Shown here piece after piece: positions 1 through 8,119 of a stretch of 64,000 bases of DNA. Source of the stretch: Akkermansiaceae bacterium (lineage in GTDB: Bacteria; Verrucomicrobiota; Verrucomicrobiia; Verrucomicrobiales; Akkermansiaceae). The notes under the pieces were generated by a model. The model saw only the letters and a list, made by a program, of their open reading frames with translations, was not told where the DNA came from and did no database searches. Within the stretch, counting starts at the first letter, position 1. Each line of letters starts with the position of its first letter. The DNA lies in contig CAJJBQ010000001.1 of NCBI GenBank assembly GCA_905182405.1, positions 1,550,001 through 1,614,000 on the forward strand, read 5' to 3'. The position numbers were made by a program, and so were the translations under genes.

Positions 1-2
1 CA

Positions 3-671
3 GTGGAGCGCGTGGGCATTGGCTCGGGGATGCGGTGGTTTGGTCTGACACATTGGTCGCCCAAGGTCCCTACGACGAAGAGCCAGATTCTCGATATTGG
101 GAGGAATGATGTTGCTGCGCTCTTTGTCTCGGTGCGGCATCCTGTCTCGGCGCGGCATCCCGAGGGAGAAGTGTTACTCACGGTTGGGCCGTTTATGGAT
201 GGGGATCAAGCGGTAGAGGCCGCCGCCTTGATGCGCTCGGGCCAAAAGGGACCGGAAGAGGGGGGAGCGAAAGCTGATCCGATTCGGATCATTAAGGAGC
301 TTGAAGGCGGGGCTTCACCTGTTGTAGCCAAACTATTGATGAGTATAATTTTTTGCGTACTCCTGATTCCAGCTTGGTTAGATCGGACCTGGTTGGATGC
401 GGCGCTCTCGATGTTGATCGGAGTGCCTCTTTTGATATTAGCTGTGGTTTGGATTACGCCTAGTGGAGGAGTTTTTAACAAGACGGATAAAGGCGAGAGC
501 GTAGATTTTTGGACGCGTCACCGGTTTTTTGGAAGACTGGAGTATCGTAAGAGTTTGATTACTAATGAAGTTCCGGAATTCCTACAGCGCGCGCGTCACT
601 TGCCTAGCGTGGGGTGGATTTGCGTAATCCTAATCCACGTTGTGATATTGGTAATTTGGGTTCTTCGTTGA
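3..671 (+). CDS. Hypothetical membrane protein, probably 5'-truncated by the window edge
   Basis: I do not recognise this family. The readable part is 222 residues from a GTG at the very edge, so the true start may lie outside the window. The first 100 residues are soluble in character. Three hydrophobic stretches follow at about residues 108-125, 130-152 and 203-221, the last ending one residue before the stop. This suggests a soluble domain anchored by a paired hairpin and a C-terminal helix. The next gene starts 173 bases downstream, so it need not share a transcript. Confidence 0.5.
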   Translation: MERVGIGSGMRWFGLTHWSPKVPTTKSQILDIGRNDVAALFVSVRHPVSARHPEGEVLLTVGPFMDGDQAVEAAALMRSGQKGPEEGGAKADPIRIIKELEGGASPVVAKLLMSIIFCVLLIPAWLDRTWLDAALSMLIGVPLLILAVVWITPSGGVFNKTDKGESVDFWTRHRFFGRLEYRKSLITNEVPEFLQRARHLPSVGWICVILIHVVILVIWVLR

Positions 672-844
672 GTGGAAGGTGACTAGTCCCATACGTATCT
701 TGCGTCGTGGATGAGATTTTTTTTCGAGGAATTCGCAGAATTCTACTTTGAAGGATGCGAGGGCCTAGCGGTGATTGTTGTGGGAAATAAAGTCGCTGGA
801 GCTGCTATCTTTCGCCACTGCCGAGACTGAGGATTCTATGGCTT

Positions 845-1615
845 GTGATTGGCGGGCGATATGGTGACACTGGCGGTGTGGCAGGGGACAAGAAATCGAA
901 GAAAGCAAGGCGCGGCAAGCACCAGCCTATGGGGCTGGATATTCTCTATGAAGATCGAGATATTATCGTGGTAAATAAGGCTGCGGGATTGCTTACGATC
1001 GGGACAGGCAATGACAACGGTCGGACAGCTCATGCCGCTTTGGACGATTATGTTCGCAAGGGAAATTACAAATCTCGGGAGCGCATTTTTATCGTGCACC
1101 GCTTAGATCGCGATACTTCGGGAGCGCTGGTCTTTGCGAGAACGGAGGAGGTGAAGGAGAAGCTCCAATCGACCTGGAAGGAAGTAGAGAAGACCTACCT
1201 CGCGTTTGTGGAGGGGCATCCGGATCCTGAGGAAGGGACGATTTCCAGCTATCTCGTCGAGAGTTCAGCACGTCGGGTCTACTCGACCAATGACAAGAAC
1301 GAGGGACGACTTTCGCACACGAAATACAAGGTCATTAAAACTGTAGGTGAGCGCAGTTTGTTAGAAATCAGCTTGCTGACCGGGCGGAAGAACCAGATTC
1401 GGGTTCATGTGGCCGATAAGGGCTGGCCTATTGTGGGAGACGGAAAGTATGGGCGGAAGATTCGGGATAATAAGCGGCTCGCGTTGCATTCCCATCAGCT
1501 GACCTTTGCTCATCCTTTCAGTGGGGAAATGATGACCTTCGAAGCGCCTGTGCCAGCGACTTTTCACCAGATGGCAGCAGCGCCGGAGCCCAATCCTCCG
1601 AAGGAGAGAAATTGA
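845..1615 (+). CDS. RluA-family pseudouridine synthase
   Basis: Isomerises specific uridines in rRNA or tRNA to pseudouridine in the cytoplasm. The sequence carries the RluA signature HRLDRDTSG at about residues 88-96, containing the catalytic Asp, and the downstream LLTGRKNQIRVH and VGDGKYG blocks of the family. There is no S4 domain ahead of the catalytic domain, so it is a short RluA/RluC-like enzyme. The GTG at 845 gives a basic 28-residue leader. An in-frame ATG at 929 begins MGLDILYED, the usual family N-terminus, and is an equally good start. The RNA target cannot be told from sequence. It converges on tsaD. Confidence 0.88.
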   Translation: MIGGRYGDTGGVAGDKKSKKARRGKHQPMGLDILYEDRDIIVVNKAAGLLTIGTGNDNGRTAHAALDDYVRKGNYKSRERIFIVHRLDRDTSGALVFARTEEVKEKLQSTWKEVEKTYLAFVEGHPDPEEGTISSYLVESSARRVYSTNDKNEGRLSHTKYKVIKTVGERSLLEISLLTGRKNQIRVHVADKGWPIVGDGKYGRKIRDNKRLALHSHQLTFAHPFSGEMMTFEAPVPATFHQMAAAPEPNPPKERN

Positions 1616-1683
1616 GTTGAAGGCGGAGGGCAGAGACGAATAATTTGATCACAGATGTTTGATGCGCAGTTTTCGGATGGAGA

Positions 1684-1702
1684 CTGTGGCTGGAAGCCAC
1701 AG
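1684..1702. terminator. Hairpin between convergent genes
   Basis: A perfect 8-bp stem (CTGTGGCT / AGCCACAG) with a GGA loop sits between the stop of the pseudouridine synthase and the stop of tsaD. There is no clear T-run, so it could terminate in either direction weakly, or be a single copy of a REP-like element. Confidence 0.4.
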
Positions 1703-2713
1703 CTACCTTAAAGCGGTGAGGGAGAGGTTGGGATCGATTCCGATGTTTAGAGGGTCCGGCTTGCGGTTCTCGTGGGCGAGAAGTCCGGCGAAGGCGATCA
1801 TACCGGCGTTGTCGGTAGTGAGCGCAGGCCGGGTGAGGCGGAGTTCAATTCCTTCGTTTTGGCAGGCGAGGCGGAGTTCTTCCTGAAGCGCTTTATTGCA
1901 GGCGACACCTCCGGAAAGGGTGACGATTTTGTGGCCCGTTTTTTCGGCGGCGAGGAGGGTTTTACGGACCAGGGTATCGATGACGGCGGCTTGGAAGGAG
2001 GCGCAAATGTCGGCAAGTTGCGCTTGTGGGTCGTCGAGCTTTTGGAGCTGGTAAAGAACGGCGGTCTTGAGGCCGGAGAATGAGAAGTCGAGGGGGCGGT
2101 CCTTGAGAGGGGCGCGAGGGAAGCGAAAGGTTTTGGGATTTCCTTCGCGGGCATGTTTTTCAATCTCGGGCCCGCCGGGATAGGGGAGCTGGAGCATGCG
2201 TCCGACTTTGTCGAAGGCTTCGCCTGCGGCGTCATCGATGGTGCGGCCGAGGAACTGGTAGTTGCCGTGGCTTTGGGCATCGATGAGGAGGGTGTGGCCA
2301 CCCGAGACGATGAGGCCGAGATGCGGAGGGACGGTTCCTAGCTCAAGAAAGGGGGAGAGCAGGTGGCCTTCCATGTGATTGACGCCGTAGAAGGGCTTCC
2401 CGGTGGCGGTGGCGAGGCCTTTGGCGTAAGCGAGTCCAACGAGGAGAGAGGAAGCCAGGCCGGGGCCGCGGGTGGCAGCGAAGGCGTCGATTTGGTCGAG
2501 GGTGACTCCGGCGTCGATGATCGCTTGTTGGACCAAGGGGCGGATGCGCTGGGCATGGTTGCGGCAGGCGACTTCCGGTACCACGCCACCGTATTGTCGG
2601 TGGATCTCGATTTGAGAGGAAATGAGTGAGCTGAGCAGGTAAGGGCCATCGGGTCCGCGACGGATGATGGCGACTGCGGTTTCGTCACAGGAGGATTCGA
2701 TGGCAAGGAGCAT
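1703..2713 (-). CDS. tsaD: tRNA N6-adenosine threonylcarbamoyltransferase TsaD
   Basis: Catalyses the last step of t6A37 formation in tRNAs reading ANN codons, with TsaB and TsaE. The protein opens with LAIESSCDETA, the standard TsaD N-terminus. It has the NHMEGH metal-binding motif near residue 117, the ATP-binding VSGGHT block, and SFSGLKTA. The C-terminal block LSGGVACNKALQEEL is also present. The reading frame extends 26 codons upstream to 2791, but the ATG at 2713 matches the family start. About 336 residues is the normal length. No tsaB, tsaC or tsaE is nearby, as is common. Confidence 0.95.
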   Translation of the reverse strand: MLLAIESSCDETAVAIIRRGPDGPYLLSSLISSQIEIHRQYGGVVPEVACRNHAQRIRPLVQQAIIDAGVTLDQIDAFAATRGPGLASSLLVGLAYAKGLATATGKPFYGVNHMEGHLLSPFLELGTVPPHLGLIVSGGHTLLIDAQSHGNYQFLGRTIDDAAGEAFDKVGRMLQLPYPGGPEIEKHAREGNPKTFRFPRAPLKDRPLDFSFSGLKTAVLYQLQKLDDPQAQLADICASFQAAVIDTLVRKTLLAAEKTGHKIVTLSGGVACNKALQEELRLACQNEGIELRLTRPALTTDNAGMIAFAGLLAHENRKPDPLNIGIDPNLSLTALR

Positions 2714-2802
2714 GGGCTGGGCTGAGGTTATTCCTTTTTCGGAAAGAGAGAAAGTGAGGATTCTACTGAATAAATTTGCGCTGAGATGCATAAAAACTCT
2801 TG

Positions 2803-3195
2803 ATGAAGACCATTCAGGACATCAGTTCGACGGGCCCTCGGGGCGGCATCTTTGATGGGATGTTTCGTGCAGCTTGCCCAGGGGCAGGAGCTGGCGCGGG
2901 AGTTGGCGGCGCAACTTGCGGCGACCGCCGTGGAAGTTCGTGTCAAGGAAGTGACGGTCGGACCGATGCTCGATGTCGATCAAACGCTCGCCGATGGCGT
3001 GGTGGCGACGAAGGGAAAATGCGTGATCTTTATTGCTCCCAGACAGATCGATGGAAGCCGTCGGAGATCGATTTTTACCGCACTTTTTTCCATGACGTAA
3101 ATTGGGGTTGGTATCTCTATGCGGAGAAGACGGTTCGCGGTGGAGATGCCATTCAGATCGTGGGTGAGCACATGGGGATCGTCGAGCTGAAGTAA
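2803..3195 (+). pseudogene. Small unrecognised ORF that appears to switch frame
   Basis: Divergent from tsaD. Three segments with protein-like composition lie in two frames. One frame opens with MKTIQDISSTGP at 2803. A second frame gives VEVRVKEVTVGPMLDVDQ and CVIFIAPRQ at about 2855-3055. The first frame then resumes with SEIDFYRTFFHDVNW and AIQIVGEHMG to the stop at 3195. Read in one frame throughout, the middle is Gly/Ala/Arg/Cys-rich and looks out of frame. This fits a gene with two compensating frameshifts, or a short real ORF with its neighbour misread. I recognise no family. Confidence 0.3.
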
Positions 3196-3297
3196 GCTGC
3201 CGTTGGATCGCCCAAGAGGTTGTGAAGGACCTTGATGGAAAATCCGGAGCGATAAGCCCCGGGTTTTGCGTTGAGTTTTTTGGTGAAGCAATTTCTT

Positions 3298-4965
3298 TTA
3301 GATCTTCTTTTCCTTCACGATAAAAGAGGCGGTTCCTACAATGAAGAGGAGCGCAAGAAAGCACATGCCTACCATGCCGGCGGGGAAGTCACCAAATTTC
3401 TTGCCGGCGGTGGCCCACCAAGTGCCGACGGTCGCAACGGTGGTGGCGAAAATCATGAGGACATTCCAGATGATGCGAGCGGTTCCTTCGGGGCGCTTGT
3501 CACCGAGGACCTTCTTGGAGTTCATGAGAAGGAAGAAGGTGAAGTAGGCGATCGGAATGAGGGAGCCTCCGATAACGGAAGTAGGAATGGCGAGAGCAGC
3601 TTTGCTTTGGCCCTGCCAGAGGAAGGGGAACATGCAGCCTGCTAGGCCGGAGATTCCGCAACCGAGAAAGTAGGCCGGCTTGGAGCCAAGACTTTTCTCG
3701 AAGAGCTGCTGGAAGGCGAGGCCGTTGATGAGCATGAGGATGATGATGGTGGAAACGGCCATGCCGAGAACGCCGACGCCGAAGACTTTTTGGCCAACGA
3801 CTTCGCCCGTGAAGGGCTTCAGGGTGATGGCAAGAGCGCCTGCGTCACGCGAGTGGAGCATGGCGGCGAGCTTGAAGTCGGACTCGGTAAGACCGGGGGC
3901 GGTTGCGACGGTGTCATTCCAGATCGCTTTTTCTTCATCCGACCCATTAGGGAGGTCTTTGACGAGGGTCTTGACGCTATCGATCTTTGCGAGTGTGGAG
4001 TAGGTCTTGACGGGATTGACGTCTTCCGTTTTTCCGTGGAAGGAGGAGGCGGAGGCGATGACGACACAGGCGGTGGCGAGAAAGAAGGGAACGAAGAGGC
4101 CGATGGAAAGGTCGGTGATGGAGAGGCCACGATGCTTGGTGCTCCACTTTTTCTTAAGAAGAGTGTAGGGCAGGAGGAAAGTCATATTGATGCCGACGGC
4201 GGTTCCGAAGGCCGCGAAGATCTTCGATTTCTGTGTGCTAATGATGTGGTTTTCCCAAAATGTTGAATCGGACGATGCCGCGATATCGGGGGCGAAGGTG
4301 GGTGAACTGGAGCCGAGGAGAGAGAAGTCGGGGATGAGTCCGCCAAGGATGGAGCCGAAGGAGATGTTGCCGCTTGAAAAGAGGGCGATGACGACAGCGA
4401 AGAAGGAGAAAACGATGAGGCCAACCATGACCTTGATGATGCGGTCGAAGAGCTTCGCTCCGCCGCCTCCGGCTTGGTAGAGGTAATTGACGAAAAGCCC
4501 GATGCCGAAGAGGGTAATGATGATGGGCCAGAGAAATTGATCGCCTTCGACCCCGAGGAGGTTTTGCTGGATCGCAGCAGTTCCCAGTGAGAACTGGGGC
4601 ATGGTCCAAACGATGTTCGCCATGATGGTGGCGACGAGCCACGACCAACCCAGAAGGGGGTGGAGATGCTGGTTGATGAGCTGCAGAGGACGTTGCTGGG
4701 TCGAGAGGGTGACGTAGGCGATGGCGGCAAGCATGATGATGCCACAGATCATCGCGAGAGGCTGAACCCAGAGGAGATCGTTGCCAGCCACGATTCCGAG
4801 ATAGAGAGCTCCGGCGAGCGAGCCGCCGCCAAGGGTGATTGCTCCTTGAAGCCAACCGGGGCCGGAGATTCTCGCGTAAGCGAAGAATTTGGTGATGCCG
4901 CCTTTGTCAGCGACAGATTCGATGACTTGAAGTTCGCGTTGGGACTGATCGTTCATGGCCGACAA
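3298..4965 (-). CDS. Nramp-like metal ion transporter
   Basis: A 555-residue polytopic inner-membrane protein with about 11-12 hydrophobic segments. The N-terminal region ISGPGWLQGAITLGGGS followed by LLWVQPLAMICG aligns in character with the first helices of the Nramp family. The canonical DPGN metal-binding motif is replaced by a Gly/Ser-rich stretch, so the substrate may not be Mn(II) or Fe(II). A loop of roughly 80 polar residues lies near positions 310-390. It stands alone between two small intergenic gaps. Transport of a divalent cation is inferred from fold similarity only. Confidence 0.65.
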   Translation of the reverse strand: MSAMNDQSQRELQVIESVADKGGITKFFAYARISGPGWLQGAITLGGGSLAGALYLGIVAGNDLLWVQPLAMICGIIMLAAIAYVTLSTQQRPLQLINQHLHPLLGWSWLVATIMANIVWTMPQFSLGTAAIQQNLLGVEGDQFLWPIIITLFGIGLFVNYLYQAGGGGAKLFDRIIKVMVGLIVFSFFAVVIALFSSGNISFGSILGGLIPDFSLLGSSSPTFAPDIAASSDSTFWENHIISTQKSKIFAAFGTAVGINMTFLLPYTLLKKKWSTKHRGLSITDLSIGLFVPFFLATACVVIASASSFHGKTEDVNPVKTYSTLAKIDSVKTLVKDLPNGSDEEKAIWNDTVATAPGLTESDFKLAAMLHSRDAGALAITLKPFTGEVVGQKVFGVGVLGMAVSTIIILMLINGLAFQQLFEKSLGSKPAYFLGCGISGLAGCMFPFLWQGQSKAALAIPTSVIGGSLIPIAYFTFFLLMNSKKVLGDKRPEGTARIIWNVLMIFATTVATVGTWWATAGKKFGDFPAGMVGMCFLALLFIVGTASFIVKEKKI

Positions 4966-5088
4966 CTGTTAGGAGGTGGGAGCAGGACGAAAAGAAAAAA
5001 GCACGGCAGATCGTCAGAAGCTGCGAATTTGGGTTATTTTTTAGATCTTTGGATCGTGAGTATTGCGGAATTAGAACAACAGGGCTAA

Positions 5089-6003
5089 GTGTGGGTCTTG
5101 TCTGCAAAAGAACCATCTTTCGACGAAGCAACTCCCAGTTTCTCTAATGATCTGCAGGTGTTGACCAAGATGCGTCTGAACACTTTTGTTTTGATCACGA
5201 CGCTCTTCGGCTTTTTCCTCGCAGCGAAAGGCTTGGGGGGGATGACTGATCAATGGTGGCTCCTTTTCCACACCTTGCTTGGAACAGCGGCTGCGGCCTT
5301 TGGTTCGGCGGCTTTTAACCAGCTGATGGAAATCGAGGATGATGCTCAAATGAAGCGCACTGCAGATCGCCCGCTTCCTTCACGGAGAATGGGGGTGATG
5401 CGTGCTTTTGCAATTGCTTGGGGGCTCTCGGCCTTTGGCTGTATTCATCTAGCCGCGAAAGTGAACCATGTTGCAGCAATTTTGGCGGCGACGACGATCG
5501 CGATCTACGTCTTTGTTTATACGCCGATGAAGAAGTGGCACTCTTCCAACACCCTAGTGGGAGCGATTCCCGGGGCGATTCCCCCGATGATCGGCTGGGT
5601 CGGGGCCGGGGGGAGCTGGTCCGATGCCGGAGGTTGGTTTCTTTTCGCTTTCCTCTTTCTCTGGCAACTTCCTCATTTCGTGGCGATCAGCTGGCTTTGT
5701 CGTGAGGAATATGAGAATGCGGGTTACAAAATGTGGTCGAATGGCGACGTGAAAGGCCTTCGGACAGCCCGACTCTACAATTTTTTCTCGGTAGGGCTCA
5801 TTGTGTTGGGAGTTTTGGGGGCTTCGATGGGACTTTATTCCCACTGGGTGGGTGGCATTCATGCCTTGATTGTCGTTGCGATGATGCTTCCGATGCTAAA
5901 ATATGGCAAAGAGGTGGTTCGGAGCAATATGCGGAAGGGCTTTTTCGGGACGTTAATCTATCTCCCAATCGTTCTTCTCGGTCTTGCGTTTGCGTGGGGC
6001 TAA
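5089..6003 (+). CDS. ctaB: Protohaem IX farnesyltransferase (haem O synthase)
   Basis: Adds a farnesyl group to haem B to make haem O for haem-copper oxidases, in the inner membrane. UbiA-family motifs are visible: NQLMEIEDDAQMKRTADRPLP, which holds the first Asp-rich site, then YTPMKKW, GAIPGAIPPMIGW, and FLWQLPHFVAISW. About nine membrane segments and 304 residues fit the family. The start is a GTG immediately after an in-frame TAA, and an internal TTG at 5098 is also possible. It heads an operon with two SCO-like proteins and a DUF420 protein, which supports a role in cytochrome oxidase assembly. Confidence 0.93.
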   Translation: MWVLSAKEPSFDEATPSFSNDLQVLTKMRLNTFVLITTLFGFFLAAKGLGGMTDQWWLLFHTLLGTAAAAFGSAAFNQLMEIEDDAQMKRTADRPLPSRRMGVMRAFAIAWGLSAFGCIHLAAKVNHVAAILAATTIAIYVFVYTPMKKWHSSNTLVGAIPGAIPPMIGWVGAGGSWSDAGGWFLFAFLFLWQLPHFVAISWLCREEYENAGYKMWSNGDVKGLRTARLYNFFSVGLIVLGVLGASMGLYSHWVGGIHALIVVAMMLPMLKYGKEVVRSNMRKGFFGTLIYLPIVLLGLAFAWG

Positions 6004-6018
6004 GCTAGCGTCCAGCAC

Positions 6019-6798
6019 ATGGACGTTAGCCAGCTGGAACCTGCGGATCGTGATCCCCGCAAACTCAGAAATACCGCCCTATTATTGGTGGCTGCGATGA
6101 TCGTGGGGGCTTTCTCTATTCTGTGGGCCTACGACGCCTTCGGGGAGCGCACGAGCAAGAGCGATCGCCCGGCGCTGGAGTACAAAATCAACGATGATTG
6201 TCGACTGGTGACGTCGGATGGGGAAGAGCGCGATATTCAGGATTTAAAAGGGAAGGTGACCTTGTCGCTCATCGCGACGATCGAGGAAGGAGTTGCTTCG
6301 GAGACTACAGTTGAGGCGCTAAGGGCGGCGATGGCATCGATTCCCGAAGGGGCGGAAAAGCCTCATCTTTTGGTGTTTGTTCTCGATGGTTCGGAAGAAG
6401 CGCCCGAAGGAATGGCTGAAGTTTTGAAGGAATTTGATGCCGAGACCACGGTTTGGCGAGTTGCGGCCAACGAGGATGGTAAAGTTTCGGTCCGCGCCTT
6501 TTTGAAGAACCGGATGCGTTTTGGAACTTACCCCGAAAAGCGCGATGGCGAATGGGTTTACGACACGAAGATCGTCCTTCTCGATCACCACCTGCAGATC
6601 CGTGGAATTCCTGGTTCCAATGAGGGCTGGGCCTTCGGTCTTGTTGCTGGAATGGAAGAAAAATTTGCGGCTGCGAAGATTTCGGATCCTGACAAGGAAC
6701 TTATGCAACTCCCAATGACGACCGAGCGGTTAACGCAATTTTTGATCAATTCGATCACTTACCTATACGAAAACCCTGAAGAGAAAGGCCAAAAATGA
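6019..6798 (+). CDS. SCO-like membrane-anchored thioredoxin-fold protein without the Cys pair
   Basis: A single N-terminal membrane segment at about residues 20-40 is followed by a periplasmic domain of about 215 residues. Features such as DLKGKVTLSLIAT and LLDHHLQIRGIPGS match the SCO1/SenC strand order. The CxxxC copper-binding motif is absent, with TIEEGV in its place. The only cysteine in the soluble part is near residue 61. It may be a degenerate partner of the next gene, acting as a chaperone scaffold and not as a redox enzyme. It starts 16 bases after ctaB, and its stop overlaps the next start by ATGA. Confidence 0.65.
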   Translation: MDVSQLEPADRDPRKLRNTALLLVAAMIVGAFSILWAYDAFGERTSKSDRPALEYKINDDCRLVTSDGEERDIQDLKGKVTLSLIATIEEGVASETTVEALRAAMASIPEGAEKPHLLVFVLDGSEEAPEGMAEVLKEFDAETTVWRVAANEDGKVSVRAFLKNRMRFGTYPEKRDGEWVYDTKIVLLDHHLQIRGIPGSNEGWAFGLVAGMEEKFAAAKISDPDKELMQLPMTTERLTQFLINSITYLYENPEEKGQK

Positions 6799-7475
6799 CC
6801 GAGAAGAAGCAAATAGTCCTGATTTATAGTGTCGTCGCGATCCTCTGTTCGTTGATTATTGGAATGTCGGTTTGGCTCTCGACGCTCAAGAAGGACCAAG
6901 ATCAAAATCGACCCTATGCCGAAGATATAGGCAAGGTTGAGGTGACTGAAATTATGAGTCTTGAGAGAGATCTCGATCTAGTGAAACAGGACGGTGGCCA
7001 GGTGAAGATCTCCGATCTCAAAGACAAGGTCTGGGTTGCTGCCCAATTCCATGCGATCTGCCCGATGTGCGCCCAACGGAATGGGACGCGCCTTCTGCAG
7101 GTTTACGATCGCTTCAAGGAAAACCCTGATTTCAAGGTGGTTTGTCTCTCGATCGATCCTGAAACGGACACGTTGGAACATCTCACCGATCTTGAAAAGG
7201 GACTTGGTGTCGATGGTGACAAGTGGTGGTTCGTGAAGGCCGAGCAGGAAAAGATGCGTGAATACATGCGCTTCGAGATGCTCTTTGGTGACATTTCGGA
7301 ACGCACGGACCCCGTTGAAATCGAGACGAAGGGAAAGTGGGCGCACGACATGGGAATCCAGATCTATCGCGGTGATACCCTTCTTAAGAAATGGCATGAA
7401 GGTCTGCCACTGGAGGAACTCAATGCAATCGTGGCGACGGCCTTGGATCAATTGGACGCTGAGAATAGAGAGTGA
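6795..7475 (+). CDS. SCO-family copper/thiol-redox protein
   Basis: Probably delivers copper to, or reduces, the CuA site of cytochrome c oxidase on the periplasmic side. It has an N-terminal anchor (about residues 8-29) and a redoxin domain with ISDLKDKVWVAAQFHAICPMC. The cysteines form CPMC, a thioredoxin-like CxxC, where classical SCO1 has CxxxC. A conserved SIDPETDT block follows, as in SCO proteins, and a late DMGIQIYRG strand. It is translationally coupled to both neighbours (ATGA upstream, TGATG downstream). The altered Cys spacing may favour disulfide exchange over copper binding; that is inference. Confidence 0.75.
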   Translation: MTEKKQIVLIYSVVAILCSLIIGMSVWLSTLKKDQDQNRPYAEDIGKVEVTEIMSLERDLDLVKQDGGQVKISDLKDKVWVAAQFHAICPMCAQRNGTRLLQVYDRFKENPDFKVVCLSIDPETDTLEHLTDLEKGLGVDGDKWWFVKAEQEKMREYMRFEMLFGDISERTDPVEIETKGKWAHDMGIQIYRGDTLLKKWHEGLPLEELNAIVATALDQLDAENRE

Positions 7476-8119
7476 TGAACGAGCGAGAGAATTATTTAAA
7501 GCAGCCCATTCTGGAAGATCGGGCACGGATGCTTAAAAAAGGGGTGTGGGTCATTACGATTCTGGTCCTTCTGCTCGTGGCGGCAATGCGGACGCCCTAC
7601 AAGATTCCCCTGCCTTATGGCGTCGATCTTTACTTTCTGCCCAAGGTGCACGCGGCCTTGAATTGCTTGGTCGCGGCTTGTCTCTTCGCTGCTCTGTTCG
7701 CAATTGGGAGAAAGAAGATCATTTTGCACAAGCGCTACATGACTGCTGCGCTCGGCTTTTCAGGCCTCTTTCTTTTGAGTTATGTGGCCTACCATTTTAC
7801 GACGGTGGAGACGAAGTTTGGAGACTACAATGCGGACGGAGACGTGAGTGATGCTGAGAAGGCAGAGGCTGGAATACAGCGCACGATTTACCTCGTTCTT
7901 CTCTTTGTTCACATCTTGGCGGCGGCGGTGAGCTTTCCACTCGTCTTGACGACTTTTGTTCATGCGTGGACGAACAATTTTGAGAAGCACCGAAAACTGG
8001 CTCGGAAAGTATTCCCGCTTTGGCTCTTCGTTGCGGTGACCGGCCCGATTTGTTACTTCATGCTGCAGCCCTACTATGTGTTGCCTGACGCCGAGCTAGA
8101 GGTTAGTGAACAGAAATGA
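7472..8119 (+). CDS. DUF420 cytochrome oxidase assembly-like membrane protein with an EF-hand-like loop
   Basis: A 215-residue protein with about five membrane helices and conserved His residues in HAALN, LHKRYM, VAYHFT and FVHAW, as in DUF420/CtaM-type proteins needed for haem-copper oxidase maturation. Between helices 3 and 4 a loop reads DYNADGDVSDAE. This fits the 12-residue EF-hand calcium loop D-x-N-x-D-G-x-x-S/x-x-x-E, and faces one side of the membrane. Start choice is GTG at 7472 or ATG at 7475; the latter overlaps the previous stop as TGATG. It overlaps hisD by ATGA. Confidence 0.8.
   Translation: MMNERENYLKQPILEDRARMLKKGVWVITILVLLLVAAMRTPYKIPLPYGVDLYFLPKVHAALNCLVAACLFAALFAIGRKKIILHKRYMTAALGFSGLFLLSYVAYHFTTVETKFGDYNADGDVSDAEKAEAGIQRTIYLVLLFVHILAAAVSFPLVLTTFVHAWTNNFEKHRKLARKVFPLWLFVAVTGPICYFMLQPYYVLPDAELEVSEQK

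Noticed and set aside
1798..2301. Ser/Pro-rich minus-strand frame within tsaD
   Set aside because: It is an alternate frame of tsaD, which has a full set of conserved motifs.
2822..3364. 180-residue minus-strand frame
   Set aside because: Composition is shadow-like (Arg/His/Ser-rich), and it overlaps both the small divergent ORF and the transporter end.
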